Shown piece by piece: positions 1-8,194 of a DNA stretch of 28,300 nt. The position numbers and the translations under genes are program-made. Source of the DNA: an uncultured Bacilli bacterium (GTDB taxonomy: Bacteria > Bacillota_I > Bacilli_A > RF39 > UBA660); NCBI GenBank assembly GCA_934102055.1, contig CAKOSE010000013.1, forward strand, positions 1-28,300, written 5' to 3'. The notes beneath the pieces were generated by a model. That model was given only the letters and a program-made list of their open reading frames with translations. It made no database searches and was not told the origin of the DNA. The first letter of the stretch is position 1. Each line of letters opens with the position of its first letter.

Positions 1-35
1 CTCCTGTAAATTACAGGCTACAATCCTCTAATTAG
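1..35 (+). CDS. IS3-family transposase (OrfB), C-terminal end only
   Basis: Reading from base 3, the frame gives PVNYRLQSSN and then TAG at 33-35. This matches the usual C-terminus of IS3-family (IS150-type) transposases, where a SP-V-x-YR-L-x tail closes the DDE integrase domain. The rest of the gene lies left of the window. The assignment rests on this short tail together with the inverted repeat directly after it, which is where IS3 elements place the end of OrfB. I cannot tell whether the transposase is intact upstream. Confidence 0.7.
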   Translation, partial: PVNYRLQSSN

Positions 36-75
36 AAACTATTTATAAACTGTCCAACTTTTGGGGTTCAGTTCA
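1..75 (+). mobile_element. Right end of an IS3-family (IS150-like) insertion sequence
   Basis: The reverse complement of 50-75 begins TGAACTGAACCCCAAAAGTT and continues GGACAG, the form of IS150-group terminal inverted repeats, ending in the typical TG...CA dinucleotides. The outer end is therefore placed at base 75, and any short target duplication would start at 76 (cta or ctag). The left end and most of the element are outside the window. A short perfect inverted repeat (CCTGTAA, 3-9, and TTACAGG, 11-17) falls inside the coding tail and is probably incidental. Confidence 0.75.
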
Positions 76-92
76 CTAGTTTCCTCTTTTTC

Positions 93-121
93 TTGTTTTC
101 TTTATATATTTTTGCTATACT
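93..121 (+). promoter_or_regulatory. Promoter for the methyltransferase operon, next to the IS end
   Basis: TTGTTT (93-98) and TATACT (116-121) are separated by 17 bases. They lie 18 bases outside the IS end at base 75. The downstream ribosome site GGTGAT (128-133) precedes the ATG at 138. Confidence 0.5.
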
Positions 122-137
122 TTTACTGGTGATTGAT

Positions 138-986
138 ATGCTATTAGTAAAAGATTTTAATGATTATGAAATTATTTCTATGAGTTCCGGAGAAAAACTT
201 GAAAGATGGGGAGATTATTATCTTTTAAGACCAGATCCAGAAATTATATGGAAAGATAAAATAGATAAGAGTATTGTTCATGCTCATTATCATAGATCAA
301 ATACCGGAGGAGGTTACTGGGAAAAGTTAAAACCTCTAAAAGATAGGTGGACTGTTAAATATAAAGATCTTACATTTAATGTTAAATTGATGGGATTTAA
401 ACATACTGGTATTTTCCCAGAACAAAGTATTAATTGGGACTTTATGATGGATAAAATAGAAAAAGAAAATAGACCTGTAAAAGTACTAAATTTATTCGCA
501 TATACAGGTTGTGCTTCTGTTGCCTGTCTTTCTAAAGGAGCACATGTAACACATGTAGATTCTTCTCGTGGCATGATAGACTGGGCCAAAGAAAATGTAA
601 AAAGTTCTAATCTTGAAGATAAACCAATTAGATTCCTAGTAGATGATTGTGTTAAATTTGTAAAAAGAGAAATAAGAAGAGGAAATAAATATGATGCTAT
701 TATAATGGATCCGCCTTCATATGGAAGAGGAGCTAAAAACGAAATCTGGGATATTGAAAAAGATCTATTTAATTTAGTAGAACTTTGTATGGAAATATTA
801 GTAGAAGAACCACTTTTCTTTATAATAAACTCCTATACAGCAGGACTTTCTAGTACAGTTCTTTCAAATATATTAAATATGTTGATGAAAAACAAAAAAG
901 GAACAATAACATCCGGAGAACTAGGAATAAAAGCAAGAAATAGTCTAATACTACCATGTGGAGTCTATGCAAGATATGAAAAATAA
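138..986 (+). CDS. Class I SAM-dependent RNA methyltransferase-like protein (COG1092/RlmI-like, short form)
   Basis: The 282-residue protein has a Rossmann methyltransferase domain. Motif I is VLNLFAYTGCAS (about residue 116), the acidic loop is THVDSSRGMIDWAKEN, and the catalytic/substrate motif is DPPSYGRG from about residue 191. The N-terminal segment GEKLERWGDYYLLRPDPEIIW is typical of the short COG1092 family, which lacks a PUA domain; relatives methylate 23S rRNA cytosines. I chose ATG 138 over an in-frame TTG at 93 because GGTGAT at 128-133 is correctly spaced and the extra 15 residues are hydrophobic and unlike the family. The nearby IS has therefore not truncated the gene. It overlaps the next gene by 11 bases. 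The fold is certain; the RNA target is inferred. Confidence 0.85.
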   Translation: MLLVKDFNDYEIISMSSGEKLERWGDYYLLRPDPEIIWKDKIDKSIVHAHYHRSNTGGGYWEKLKPLKDRWTVKYKDLTFNVKLMGFKHTGIFPEQSINWDFMMDKIEKENRPVKVLNLFAYTGCASVACLSKGAHVTHVDSSRGMIDWAKENVKSSNLEDKPIRFLVDDCVKFVKREIRRGNKYDAIIMDPPSYGRGAKNEIWDIEKDLFNLVELCMEILVEEPLFFIINSYTAGLSSTVLSNILNMLMKNKKGTITSGELGIKARNSLILPCGVYARYEK

Positions 987-1647
987 ATTAAATATATTAT
1001 ATGAAGATAACCACATAATAGTAGTAATAAAACCAGTAAATGTTCTAAGCCAAAGTGATAATACAAAAGATTTAGATATGTTAACAATGATAAAAAAATA
1101 CCTAAAAGAAAAATATAACAAACCTGGCAATGTGTATCTTGGACTAGTTCATAGACTTGATAGACCAACCGGAGGAATAATGGTCTTTGCAAAAACAAGT
1201 AAAGCAGCATCTAGATTAAGTAAACAAATAAAAGAAAATAAATTTAATAAAGAATATCTAGCAGTAGTAAAAGATCTAAAAGATAAAAAAGGTACATTAA
1301 CAGATTACCTAATAAAAGATAAAAATAACAACTCCTCAGTAACAACAAAAGAAAAAGGTAAATATGCCCATCTAAGTTATGAAACATTAAAGCAAATAGA
1401 TAATCTAAGTCTTATTAAAATAAATCTAACAACAGGAAGACATCATCAAATAAGAGTTCAATTTAAAGAAAGAGGATTTCCTTTATATGGTGATCAAAGA
1501 TATGGAATAAGAGATAATAAACAACTAGCACTCTTTGCATATAAATTATCTTTCTTACACCCTGTAACAAAAGAAAAAATGGAATTTATTAAATATCCAA
1601 CATATGGAATATTCTTAAAATTTAAGGAGTGTTTTAATGAAAAATAA
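976..1647 (+). CDS. RluA-family RNA pseudouridine synthase
   Basis: This 223-residue enzyme isomerises uridine to pseudouridine in rRNA or tRNA. The signature HRLDRPTGG at about residues 59-67 carries the catalytic Asp62, and later blocks EYLAVVKD, LTTGRHHQIRVQF and GDQRYG are also family-specific. No S4 domain precedes the catalytic domain, so it is the short RluA/TruC-like type. The frame is open from GTG 958, but ATG 976 starts at the family-typical LxILYEDNHIIVVIKP and has GGAG at 960-963. It overlaps the methyltransferase stop by 11 bases and is itself overlapped by the next gene, so translation of the three is probably coupled. Which uridine is modified cannot be read from the sequence. 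Confidence 0.87.
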   Translation: MKNKLNILYEDNHIIVVIKPVNVLSQSDNTKDLDMLTMIKKYLKEKYNKPGNVYLGLVHRLDRPTGGIMVFAKTSKAASRLSKQIKENKFNKEYLAVVKDLKDKKGTLTDYLIKDKNNNSSVTTKEKGKYAHLSYETLKQIDNLSLIKINLTTGRHHQIRVQFKERGFPLYGDQRYGIRDNKQLALFAYKLSFLHPVTKEKMEFIKYPTYGIFLKFKECFNEK

Positions 1648-2110
1648 CAATATTAAAAAAATAGTTTTTGAAATAATACTAATACCACTTTGTATGCTAT
1701 ACTTACTTTATACTTTACTAGGAAATAATCCAAAGATAAGTCTTATAGTATGTATGATTATAATCATAATAACTAGTCTTGAACTATCAATAAAATATTC
1801 AAAAGAAGTTTATGAGTTCAAAAACAAGTACAATATTCTAAAAACCATATTTAGTATATTTAATATAATGCTAATTATAGTAACAGGACTTACTTTTTTA
1901 TATAAATATATGTTCTTAAAAGTAGCATTTATTATTATGACCATTATACTTTTAATATTTTTACTTATCTATTCAATAAAAAACATTATTTCTATAATAC
2001 AAGAAAAAGGTACTTTATATAAAAAAGCATTAGCTAGTTTTTTAGGATTACTATCTTTTATAAGCATCTTAATAACTTTAATTATTAGTTACTCATATCT
2101 ATTAAAATGA
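1637..2110 (+). CDS. Small multi-pass membrane protein, function unknown
   Basis: The 157-residue protein is almost entirely hydrophobic, with about four predicted membrane helices: residues ~8-27, ~33-48, ~70-108 (probably two) and ~133-155. Short Lys-rich loops separate them. I recognise no family motif. The start at ATG 1637 has AAGGAG at 1624-1629 and overlaps the pseudouridine synthase by 11 bases, so it is the last gene of that operon. It ends with TGA and is followed directly by a terminator. The membrane location is clear; the role is not. Confidence 0.75.
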   Translation: MKNNNIKKIVFEIILIPLCMLYLLYTLLGNNPKISLIVCMIIIIITSLELSIKYSKEVYEFKNKYNILKTIFSIFNIMLIIVTGLTFLYKYMFLKVAFIIMTIILLIFLLIYSIKNIISIIQEKGTLYKKALASFLGLLSFISILITLIISYSYLLK

Positions 2111-2113
2111 TAA

Positions 2114-2138
2114 GGTTATCAAAAGATAATCTTTTTTT
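2114..2138 (+). terminator. Rho-independent terminator of the methyltransferase operon
   Basis: Inverted repeat ggttatc / gataatc around an AAAA loop, followed by seven Ts, four bases after the stop at 2110. Confidence 0.75.
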
Positions 2139-2167
2139 GTAAATTCAAAAAAATGTTTCTATCTTAC

Positions 2168-2196
2168 TTGAAAAAAACTATAAATTTTTGTATAAT
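2168..2196 (+). promoter_or_regulatory. Promoter of the large surface protein gene
   Basis: TTGAAA (2168-2173), a 17-base spacer and TATAAT (2191-2196). This is one of the best sigma-70-type matches in the window. The ribosome site GGTGAG (2217-2222) precedes ATG 2226. Confidence 0.75.
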
Positions 2197-2225
2197 TGTT
2201 TTATATATGATAAAGTGGTGAGAAT

Positions 2226-4919
2226 ATGGATAAAGAGACAAAAAGAAGAGTTAAAATAACTATTCTTGGAATGCTTGGATTAGTAGCCTTAATAATAGGA
2301 ATATCTTTTGCAGCATTTAGTGCAGATTTAGCAGGAGTTAAAGTTCAGTCTATGAACACAGGATGTTTAAAAGTAGACATGACAGATGAAGGATCTTTAA
2401 ATATAGAAAATGCTATGCCTGAACCTGATGAAAGTGGTTTAAGCAGTGATCCTTATACTTATACTATTACTAATAGTTGTTCTGTTGATGCATACTTTAC
2501 TACAACTCTTAACGTTATGAATACTTCTAATCTAGATAACTTATCTAAAGTTAAAGTAGCTTTAGAAGGTGATTCTTATTTAGAACCTACTATGATAAGT
2601 AACTTAGAAACAGGAGAACTATTAGATGATAGTGTAACTGGAGTTTCAAAAACTTACGTACTTGATGAAGGCTATCTAAAAGTAGGAGAGTCAAAAACTT
2701 TTGAACTTAGAACATGGATAGATTATGATGTAACCTCAATTAGTGGAGGACTAGAAAACAAAATAATAATTGGCTCAATAGCAGATAATGATGCTGCAAT
2801 AGCATATAGCAAAACCACTCCAGCATACACAGCTATAAATAAAAACACTATTCTAGATAAAGCAAGCATAGATTATAGTAAAATATCTCCATCAAGTGAT
2901 CAAACAAGTGGAGTAGTGGAAGTAAAAGGAAATAATGGAACTACTTATCACTTTAGAGGTAATCCAAACAATTATTTAAAATTTTCAACTGATACAGACA
3001 GTTCACCCCTTATTTGGAGAATACTTAGTACCAATAGTGATGGCAGTATAAATATAGTTATAAATAGTGCTAAAACAGTTTCAGAACTCAGTAACGTATG
3101 GAGTACTTATAACTTAGATAGTTATTCAACATATATAAATCAAAATGCTAAATTCTGTACTGAAAACGGAAATAGTGATAATCAATATTATGCAAAACTA
3201 AAATATGAAAAACATAATCCAACAGGAGAATGTCCTAGTAATAGTTACTTAACAAAAATTGGACTTTTAACAGTAGATGATATGATGTTTGCAGGAGCAA
3301 GTTATAATACGTCAAATACAAGTTTCTTCCTAGCAGATTCTAGTAGTTATAAAGTAAATGGTTATAGTGCAGCAAATACTTGGTATGCATATTCAAATGG
3401 ATTAGTTCAAGGACTTAGTAATGCATCAAAAACAAAATTTGTAATTACACTAGATAAAGATACTAAACTAGAAGGCCAAGGAACAGAAGCAAGTCCATTC
3501 TACGTATCAGGTAAATATACTAATACTACATCAGATAAAACAGATAAAACAGCACCAATCATAGATAAAGTAAGCGTTGATGCCAGATGGTCAAATCAAA
3601 ATAAATCTATTGATATATCAGCAAGAGATAATACATCAGGAAGTGGACTCGGAGGATATATAGTAAAAACAGAAAATAAGACTCCAACACTTACAGAAAG
3701 TGGTTGGGAAGCTGCAACAAGTGGTAAATACCAAACAGCAAACACATTCGATAATGGAACATATTACGTATTTGCAAAAGATAATGCCGGAAACATAAGT
3801 GAAGGAAGAAAAGTAATCATAGAAAAAGTAGATAAAATCTCACCAACTTGTACAATCAAAATTAATCCAAACGGAACAACCGCACCATATAAAACATTAT
3901 CTATAGTATCAGATGATAATTATATAAATAAAGAAGGTTACAGTTGGAGTCATAACACTAATCTAAAAGAAGATGTAATAAAAGTAACAGAAAATGGTTC
4001 ATACACAGGATATGTAACAGATTTAGCAGGCAATAAAGGAAGTTGTACAGGAGTAGTTACAAATGTAGAGCCAACATCAACTGATAATTTGATGGCAACT
4101 GTTGGAAAAAGCGGATTAGAAGCGGTAACGCATTCTGCTGATTCTACACTTCAAATAGGGGCAACAAGTGATATAACTGAATATAGATATATAGGAAATG
4201 ATGATGTAGTAACTAATAATTATATATATTTTAATTGTAGTGATATAAATAATCAAACCCAGGATACATGTGAGTTATATAGAATAATAGGTATTTTTCC
4301 AGTAGAGGATGCATCAGGAAATATAGAAAATAGAATAAAAGTGATAAAATCCGATAGTTATGGAAGCAAACAATATAGCGATTCATCTTTTAATGATTAT
4401 TGGACAAATAGCTTGAGTAATGAATTAAATCAAACATATTTTAATAGTATGAATGCAAATTATCAAAACTTTATAGGAGATTCTAAATATTATCTTGGTG
4501 GTTGGACTGGTTACAATGTTAGAACAACAACATATTACGAATATGAAAGAAAAGCAATTGCAGGTCCATATTTCAAAACAGGTATTTATAATTGGACCGG
4601 AAAACTAGGTCTTATGTATGTAAGTGATTATGGTTATGCCACAAATAGTGCATGTAGAAATAATAAAACTTTAGATCAATATAATGATAGTTCATGTACA
4701 GATAATAATTGGTTATATACTGGTATTAGTGAATGGGTATATGGTCAAAATTCGAGTGATGAACTGCTTGCTAATATAATAGAATCCGACGGAAAGGTTT
4801 CAGGAAATTCTGCTGATTATTCTCTTGAAGTTCGCCCAGTATTTTATCTAAAAAAAGATGTGAAGCTTAACGATATTGGAATAGGCACTTATGATAATCC
4901 ATATCAATTGACTAAATAA
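2226..4919 (+). CDS. Large surface protein: TasA-like N-domain, two Ig-like domains and a duplicated C-terminal-type module
   Basis: This 897-residue exported protein has a basic N-terminus and hydrophobic leader (~11-31, ending SFAAFSA) of the SipW-dependent/TasA type. Residues ~38-190 form a beta-rich domain homologous to the N-domain of the protein at 25506-27905; shared blocks are PT-ISNL and LR-WID. Residues ~240-432 and ~650-897 are two copies of one module: YHFRGNPNNYLKF versus YRYIGNDDVVTNNYIYF, KIGLLTVDDMMFA versus KLGLMYVSDYGYA, and FVITLDKDTKLEGQGTEASP versus VFYLKKDVKLNDIGIGTYDN. Between them are two Ig-like repeats (~440-534 and ~535-615), each starting DK-[TI]-[AS]-P and ending with a D-x-AGN motif. 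Cysteines are frequent and could form extracellular disulfides. No LPXTG or C-terminal anchor is visible. It is monocistronic. Ligand and function are unknown. Confidence 0.85.
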   Translation: MDKETKRRVKITILGMLGLVALIIGISFAAFSADLAGVKVQSMNTGCLKVDMTDEGSLNIENAMPEPDESGLSSDPYTYTITNSCSVDAYFTTTLNVMNTSNLDNLSKVKVALEGDSYLEPTMISNLETGELLDDSVTGVSKTYVLDEGYLKVGESKTFELRTWIDYDVTSISGGLENKIIIGSIADNDAAIAYSKTTPAYTAINKNTILDKASIDYSKISPSSDQTSGVVEVKGNNGTTYHFRGNPNNYLKFSTDTDSSPLIWRILSTNSDGSINIVINSAKTVSELSNVWSTYNLDSYSTYINQNAKFCTENGNSDNQYYAKLKYEKHNPTGECPSNSYLTKIGLLTVDDMMFAGASYNTSNTSFFLADSSSYKVNGYSAANTWYAYSNGLVQGLSNASKTKFVITLDKDTKLEGQGTEASPFYVSGKYTNTTSDKTDKTAPIIDKVSVDARWSNQNKSIDISARDNTSGSGLGGYIVKTENKTPTLTESGWEAATSGKYQTANTFDNGTYYVFAKDNAGNISEGRKVIIEKVDKISPTCTIKINPNGTTAPYKTLSIVSDDNYINKEGYSWSHNTNLKEDVIKVTENGSYTGYVTDLAGNKGSCTGVVTNVEPTSTDNLMATVGKSGLEAVTHSADSTLQIGATSDITEYRYIGNDDVVTNNYIYFNCSDINNQTQDTCELYRIIGIFPVEDASGNIENRIKVIKSDSYGSKQYSDSSFNDYWTNSLSNELNQTYFNSMNANYQNFIGDSKYYLGGWTGYNVRTTTYYEYERKAIAGPYFKTGIYNWTGKLGLMYVSDYGYATNSACRNNKTLDQYNDSSCTDNNWLYTGISEWVYGQNSSDELLANIIESDGKVSGNSADYSLEVRPVFYLKKDVKLNDIGIGTYDNPYQLTK

Positions 4920-4950
4920 TTTTAATTAGAAAGATCTCACTATTTAGATT

Positions 4951-4973
4951 CTCCACGATTTGGTGGGGTTTTT
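4951..4973 (+). terminator. Terminator of the surface protein gene
   Basis: Stem CTCCAC (4951-4956) / GTGGGG (4963-4968) with a six-base loop and a T-run. It lies 31 bases after the stop. Confidence 0.75.
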
Positions 4974-5021
4974 CTTTTTATTTCAAAGAATTAAAACGAT
5001 TATTGATCAAATAATTTTCAC

Positions 5022-5049
5022 ACAAAAAAAAGATCTTACATTAGATCTT
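5022..5049 (-). terminator. Terminator of the HIT gene, overlapping its stop codon
   Basis: The hairpin AAGATCT (5030-5036) / AGATCTT (5043-5049) is followed on the minus strand by a run of Ts, the complement of the A-run at 5024-5031. The HIT stop codon (5036-5038) lies at the edge of the stem. T-rich sequence also follows on the plus side, so it may work in both directions. Confidence 0.65.
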
Positions 5050-5404
5050 TTTGTATTTTATCAAAGTCTTTTTTATTTTCTCTATCTTCTTTATAGACTG
5101 GTATTATATGTAAATGATAATGTAATACATCTTGAATTATTCCATTATTTTGTACCAATCTTATACCATCTGGATTTAATTTTGTTTTTATTTTATTGAA
5201 AACAATCTTTCCAGCTTGATTTATATGTTTTATTGTTTCTAAGTCTATATCTTCATAGTTATTAAAGTGTTTTTTAGGAATAACTAATGTATGTCCTAGT
5301 GCATCTGGGTTTATATCTAGGAATGCTACTGTGTAGTCATCTTCATATATTTTATATGAAGGTATATCTCCTTTTATTATTTTACAAAATAAGCAATCGT
5401 TCAT
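5036..5404 (-). CDS. HIT-family nucleotide hydrolase/transferase (HinT-like)
   Basis: The 122-residue protein has the full histidine-triad motif HYHLHII (His95, His97 and His99), preceded by the usual Q-D-V at 91-93. Cys4 and Cys7 in DCLFCKII form the zinc-site pair common in Gram-positive HIT proteins. Family members hydrolyse nucleoside phosphoramidates and acyl-adenylates in the cytosol; the natural substrate here is unknown. The start is preceded by AAAGGAGGTGATAAA, a near-perfect ribosome site. It is monocistronic and divergent from the suf operon, and is the only supported minus-strand gene in the window. Confidence 0.93.
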   Translation of the reverse strand: MNDCLFCKIIKGDIPSYKIYEDDYTVAFLDINPDALGHTLVIPKKHFNNYEDIDLETIKHINQAGKIVFNKIKTKLNPDGIRLVQNNGIIQDVLHYHLHIIPVYKEDRENKKDFDKIQKDLM

Positions 5405-5421
5405 TTTATCACCTCCTTTTC

Positions 5422-5450
5422 ATTATATAATAGTTTTTTTCTTTTTTGAA
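5422..5450 (-). promoter_or_regulatory. Promoter of the HIT gene
   Basis: On the minus strand, TTCAAA (5450-5445), a 17-base spacer and TATAAT (5427-5422), just upstream of the strong ribosome site. Confidence 0.65.
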
Positions 5451-5492
5451 TAATTTTGTTTTATTTTGTTTATGTTTTGAAATTAAAATTTG

Positions 5493-5521
5493 TTGTTAAT
5501 TATATAATTTAGTGCTAGAAT
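5493..5521 (+). promoter_or_regulatory. Promoter of the suf operon
   Basis: TTGTTA (5493-5498), a 17-base spacer and an extended -10 TGCTAGAAT (5513-5521). GGTGAT at 5527-5532 serves as ribosome site for ATG 5540. No obvious Fur- or IscR-like operator was recognised. Confidence 0.6.
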
Positions 5522-5539
5522 ATAGTTGGTGATTTTTTT

Positions 5540-6310
5540 ATGGATATAGATATTAAAGATTTAACTGTTAAAGTTAATGAAAAAATTGTTTTAAATAAAT
5601 TTAATTTACACATAGGAAAAGATGAAATTCATGTTATTATGGGTCCAAATGGAGTAGGTAAAAGTACTTTAAGTAAAGTAATTATGGGAAGTCCTTCTTA
5701 TGAGATAGTATCAGGAGATATCTTAGCAAATAAAGTTTCTATAAAAAACATGTCTGTTGATGAACGTGCTAGACTTGGTATCTTCTTATCTTTTCAAAAT
5801 CCAATTAGTATAGAAGGTGTTTCTAATCAAGAATTTTTAAGAATGGCAATGAATTCTAAAAGAAAAGATCCAATTGGTCTATATGAATTTATTAAGGAAC
5901 TTGAATCTAATTATAATGATTTAAACTTCTCTAAAGAAATGATGCATAGATCAATAAATGAAAACTTTTCTGGAGGAGAACGTAAGAAAAATGAAATTAT
6001 TCAAATGAAGACTCTTAAACCAAGTTTTCTTATCTTAGATGAACTTGATTCTGGACTAGATGTTGATAGTCTTAAACTTGTTTGTGATAATGTTCTTTCT
6101 TATAAAAAAGAATCATTAGCTTCTATTTTGTTAATTACTCATTATGAACGTATTTTAGAATACTTAAAGCCAGATTATATCCATGTCCTAATAAATGGTA
6201 GAATAGTTAAAACAGGAGATTATACTCTTGCTAAAATAATTGAAGAAAATGGTTATAAATGCTTTGAAAGTAGTGAATATAAAATGAGTGAGGATAAGGT
6301 ACATGAATAA
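5540..6310 (+). CDS. sufC: Fe-S cluster assembly ATPase SufC
   Basis: This is a 256-residue ABC-type ATPase. The Walker A motif GPNGVGKST is at residues 35-43, the SufC-type signature NFSGGERKKNE at about 142-152, Walker B FLILDELDSGLD at about 164-175, and the switch His is in LLITHYER. It energises the SufBCD scaffold on which Fe-S clusters are built, in the cytosol. It is first in an operon with sufD, sufS, sufU and sufB, in the usual Firmicutes order, and overlaps sufD by 8 bases. Length is normal for the family. Confidence 0.96.
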   Translation: MDIDIKDLTVKVNEKIVLNKFNLHIGKDEIHVIMGPNGVGKSTLSKVIMGSPSYEIVSGDILANKVSIKNMSVDERARLGIFLSFQNPISIEGVSNQEFLRMAMNSKRKDPIGLYEFIKELESNYNDLNFSKEMMHRSINENFSGGERKKNEIIQMKTLKPSFLILDELDSGLDVDSLKLVCDNVLSYKKESLASILLITHYERILEYLKPDYIHVLINGRIVKTGDYTLAKIIEENGYKCFESSEYKMSEDKVHE

Positions 6311-6992
6311 AATACAATTAGAAGATGTAATTAATGAAGAAAAAAATATTGTAATTGATAAAGATTGTTTTATATCCATTACAAATAGTAATACTAAGAT
6401 AAACTTTGATATTAAAAAACGTAGTAATGTCTTTGTATTTATTTCTTCTTCTTCTTTAGATATAAAAATATCTTCTTCTTGTGATTCTATTTTTAATGTT
6501 TTTTCTATTTCAAGTACTTTACTAGTAAATACATATTTAAATGATTCTTTAAATTTTAAATATATATATAGTTCTATTAATGAAGAAGATAATAAATATA
6601 AAATAAACATTAATCATTTAGGTAACAACATAAATAGTAATATTATAAGTCATGGAATCAATCTAAAAGGAGATTTAGTATTTGATGTTAATGCTATAGT
6701 ACCAAATAACGTATATGGAGTTAGCACTAATCAAGATAGTAAAATAATTCTAGAAGGTGGAACAGGTCTTATAAAACCAAATTTACTTGTTGATACTAGT
6801 GAAGTAGAAGCTAACCATTCTGCATATGTCGGAGAGTTTAAAGAAGAAGATTTATTTTATTTAAAATCCAGAGGACTTGACGATAACAAATCTTATGGTT
6901 TACTAGCAAAATCATTTTTAATGGGTCCAATGGATATAACTTATAAAGAAAGAAATATAATTCTTGATATTTTAAAAAGATATTGGAGGTGA
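6303..6992 (+). CDS. sufD: SufD-like Fe-S assembly scaffold subunit (short form)
   Basis: The 229-residue protein has the C-terminal SufB/SufD beta-helix pattern: KPNLLVDTSEVEANHSAYVG, then EEDLFYLKSRGL. The His in EANHSAYVG is at the place of the conserved SufD histidine. It is clearly shorter than typical SufD (about 400 or more residues); the N-terminal helical region is missing and the beta-helix core is compressed. ATG 6303 was chosen over GTG 6288 because homology starts there. It overlaps sufC by 8 bases, and its TGA is embedded in the ribosome site of sufS. Position between sufC and sufS supports the call; the motif match is limited to the last ~80 residues. Confidence 0.85.
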   Translation: MNKIQLEDVINEEKNIVIDKDCFISITNSNTKINFDIKKRSNVFVFISSSSLDIKISSSCDSIFNVFSISSTLLVNTYLNDSLNFKYIYSSINEEDNKYKININHLGNNINSNIISHGINLKGDLVFDVNAIVPNNVYGVSTNQDSKIILEGGTGLIKPNLLVDTSEVEANHSAYVGEFKEEDLFYLKSRGLDDNKSYGLLAKSFLMGPMDITYKERNIILDILKRYWR

Positions 6993-6997
6993 AAAAA

Positions 6998-8194
6998 ATG
7001 AATAGAGAAGATTTTCCTATGATTAGTAGTGATTTAATCTATTTTGATAATAGTGCCACGACATTTAAACCAAAATGTGTTTTAAACGCTATAACAGATT
7101 ATTATACAAAGTATACTTCAAATGCACACCGAGGGGACTATAAAAATAGTTTAAAAGTAGATATGCTCTATGAAGAGGCAAGAGAGCTTATAAAAGATTT
7201 TATAAACGCAAGTAGTAGTCGTGAAATAGTTTTTACAAGTGGTACTACTCATTCACTTAATATGGTTGCATCTTGTTTTGCTAGATATAACTTAAACAAG
7301 GAAGATGAAATTCTAATTACAAAGACAGAACACGCCTCAAATGTTCTTCCTTGGATTGAATTATCAAAAGATATAGGTGTAAAAATAAAATATATTCCTC
7401 TTGATAAAGATTTAAAACTAAAACCAGATGCTCTTAAAAAAATGATTACTCCAAAAACAAAATTAGTAGCCCTTGCACATGTAACTAATACAGTCGGAGA
7501 TGTAAGAGATTTAAAAGAAATAGGACAAATTCTAAAAGAAAAAAACATCTATTTTGTAGTAGATGCTGCTCAAAGTGCTGGACATAGAAAAATAGACGTA
7601 AAAGAAATGAATATTGACTTTTTAGGATTTTCTGGTCATAAAATGTTAGGACCAACTGGAATTGGAGTACTTTATGGCAAAGAAAAGCTTTTAAATAAAA
7701 TGCATGCTATGAATTTTGGTGGAGGAATGAATAACTTCTTTGAAAGTGATGGAGAAACATCATACAAAGAGATACCAATCAAATTTGAAGCAGGTACTCA
7801 AAACATCGAAGGAGTCCTAGGCCTTAGAAGTGCAATTATATATTTAAATAAAGTAGGACTAGATAACATAGAAAAACATGACAAAGAACTAAGAGATTAT
7901 TTTATAACAAAGCTTAGTAAAATAGATAATATTGATATTCTAAATAAAAATAGTGATGCAGGAAATATCTTATTTAACGTAAAAGGAGTCTTTCCACAAG
8001 ATACTGCTATTTACTTAGATCATTATAATATATGTGTAAGAGCAGGTAATCATTGTGCTAAACTTCTAAAAGATGAACTAGGTATCAAAAATACATGTCG
8101 TGTATCTTTTTATCTATATAACACAAAAGAAGAAATAGACAAACTAATTGAAGCATTAAAAAACTCAAAAAATATATTTGAAGTGGTGATATAA
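6998..8194 (+). CDS. sufS: Cysteine desulfurase SufS (PLP enzyme)
   Basis: This 398-residue enzyme removes sulfur from cysteine and passes it to SufU as persulfide. The PLP lysine is Lys215 in SGHKMLGPTGIGVLYG, and the catalytic cysteine is Cys353 in RAGNHCAKLL (group II/SufS-type RxGxHCA). The N-terminal block YFDNSATTFKP and the cofactor block DAAQSAGH are also intact. The start at ATG 6998 has a textbook GGAGGTG at 6985-6991; an in-frame TTG at 6983 falls inside that site and was rejected. The stop overlaps the sufU start by one base (TAATG). Confidence 0.96.
   Translation: MNREDFPMISSDLIYFDNSATTFKPKCVLNAITDYYTKYTSNAHRGDYKNSLKVDMLYEEARELIKDFINASSSREIVFTSGTTHSLNMVASCFARYNLNKEDEILITKTEHASNVLPWIELSKDIGVKIKYIPLDKDLKLKPDALKKMITPKTKLVALAHVTNTVGDVRDLKEIGQILKEKNIYFVVDAAQSAGHRKIDVKEMNIDFLGFSGHKMLGPTGIGVLYGKEKLLNKMHAMNFGGGMNNFFESDGETSYKEIPIKFEAGTQNIEGVLGLRSAIIYLNKVGLDNIEKHDKELRDYFITKLSKIDNIDILNKNSDAGNILFNVKGVFPQDTAIYLDHYNICVRAGNHCAKLLKDELGIKNTCRVSFYLYNTKEEIDKLIEALKNSKNIFEVVI

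Noticed and set aside
93..137. Upstream TTG start for the methyltransferase
   Set aside because: It would add a hydrophobic run unlike the family and lacks a ribosome site; ATG 138 has GGTGAT.
4090..4919. C-terminus of the 897-residue surface protein as a second DGR target
   Set aside because: Its codon use and A content match the rest of the gene, and the A-poor NNY signature is absent.
4960..5199. 79-residue plus-strand frame over the HIT gene
   Set aside because: It is the antisense shadow of a well-supported HIT gene and its composition is low-complexity hydrophobic.
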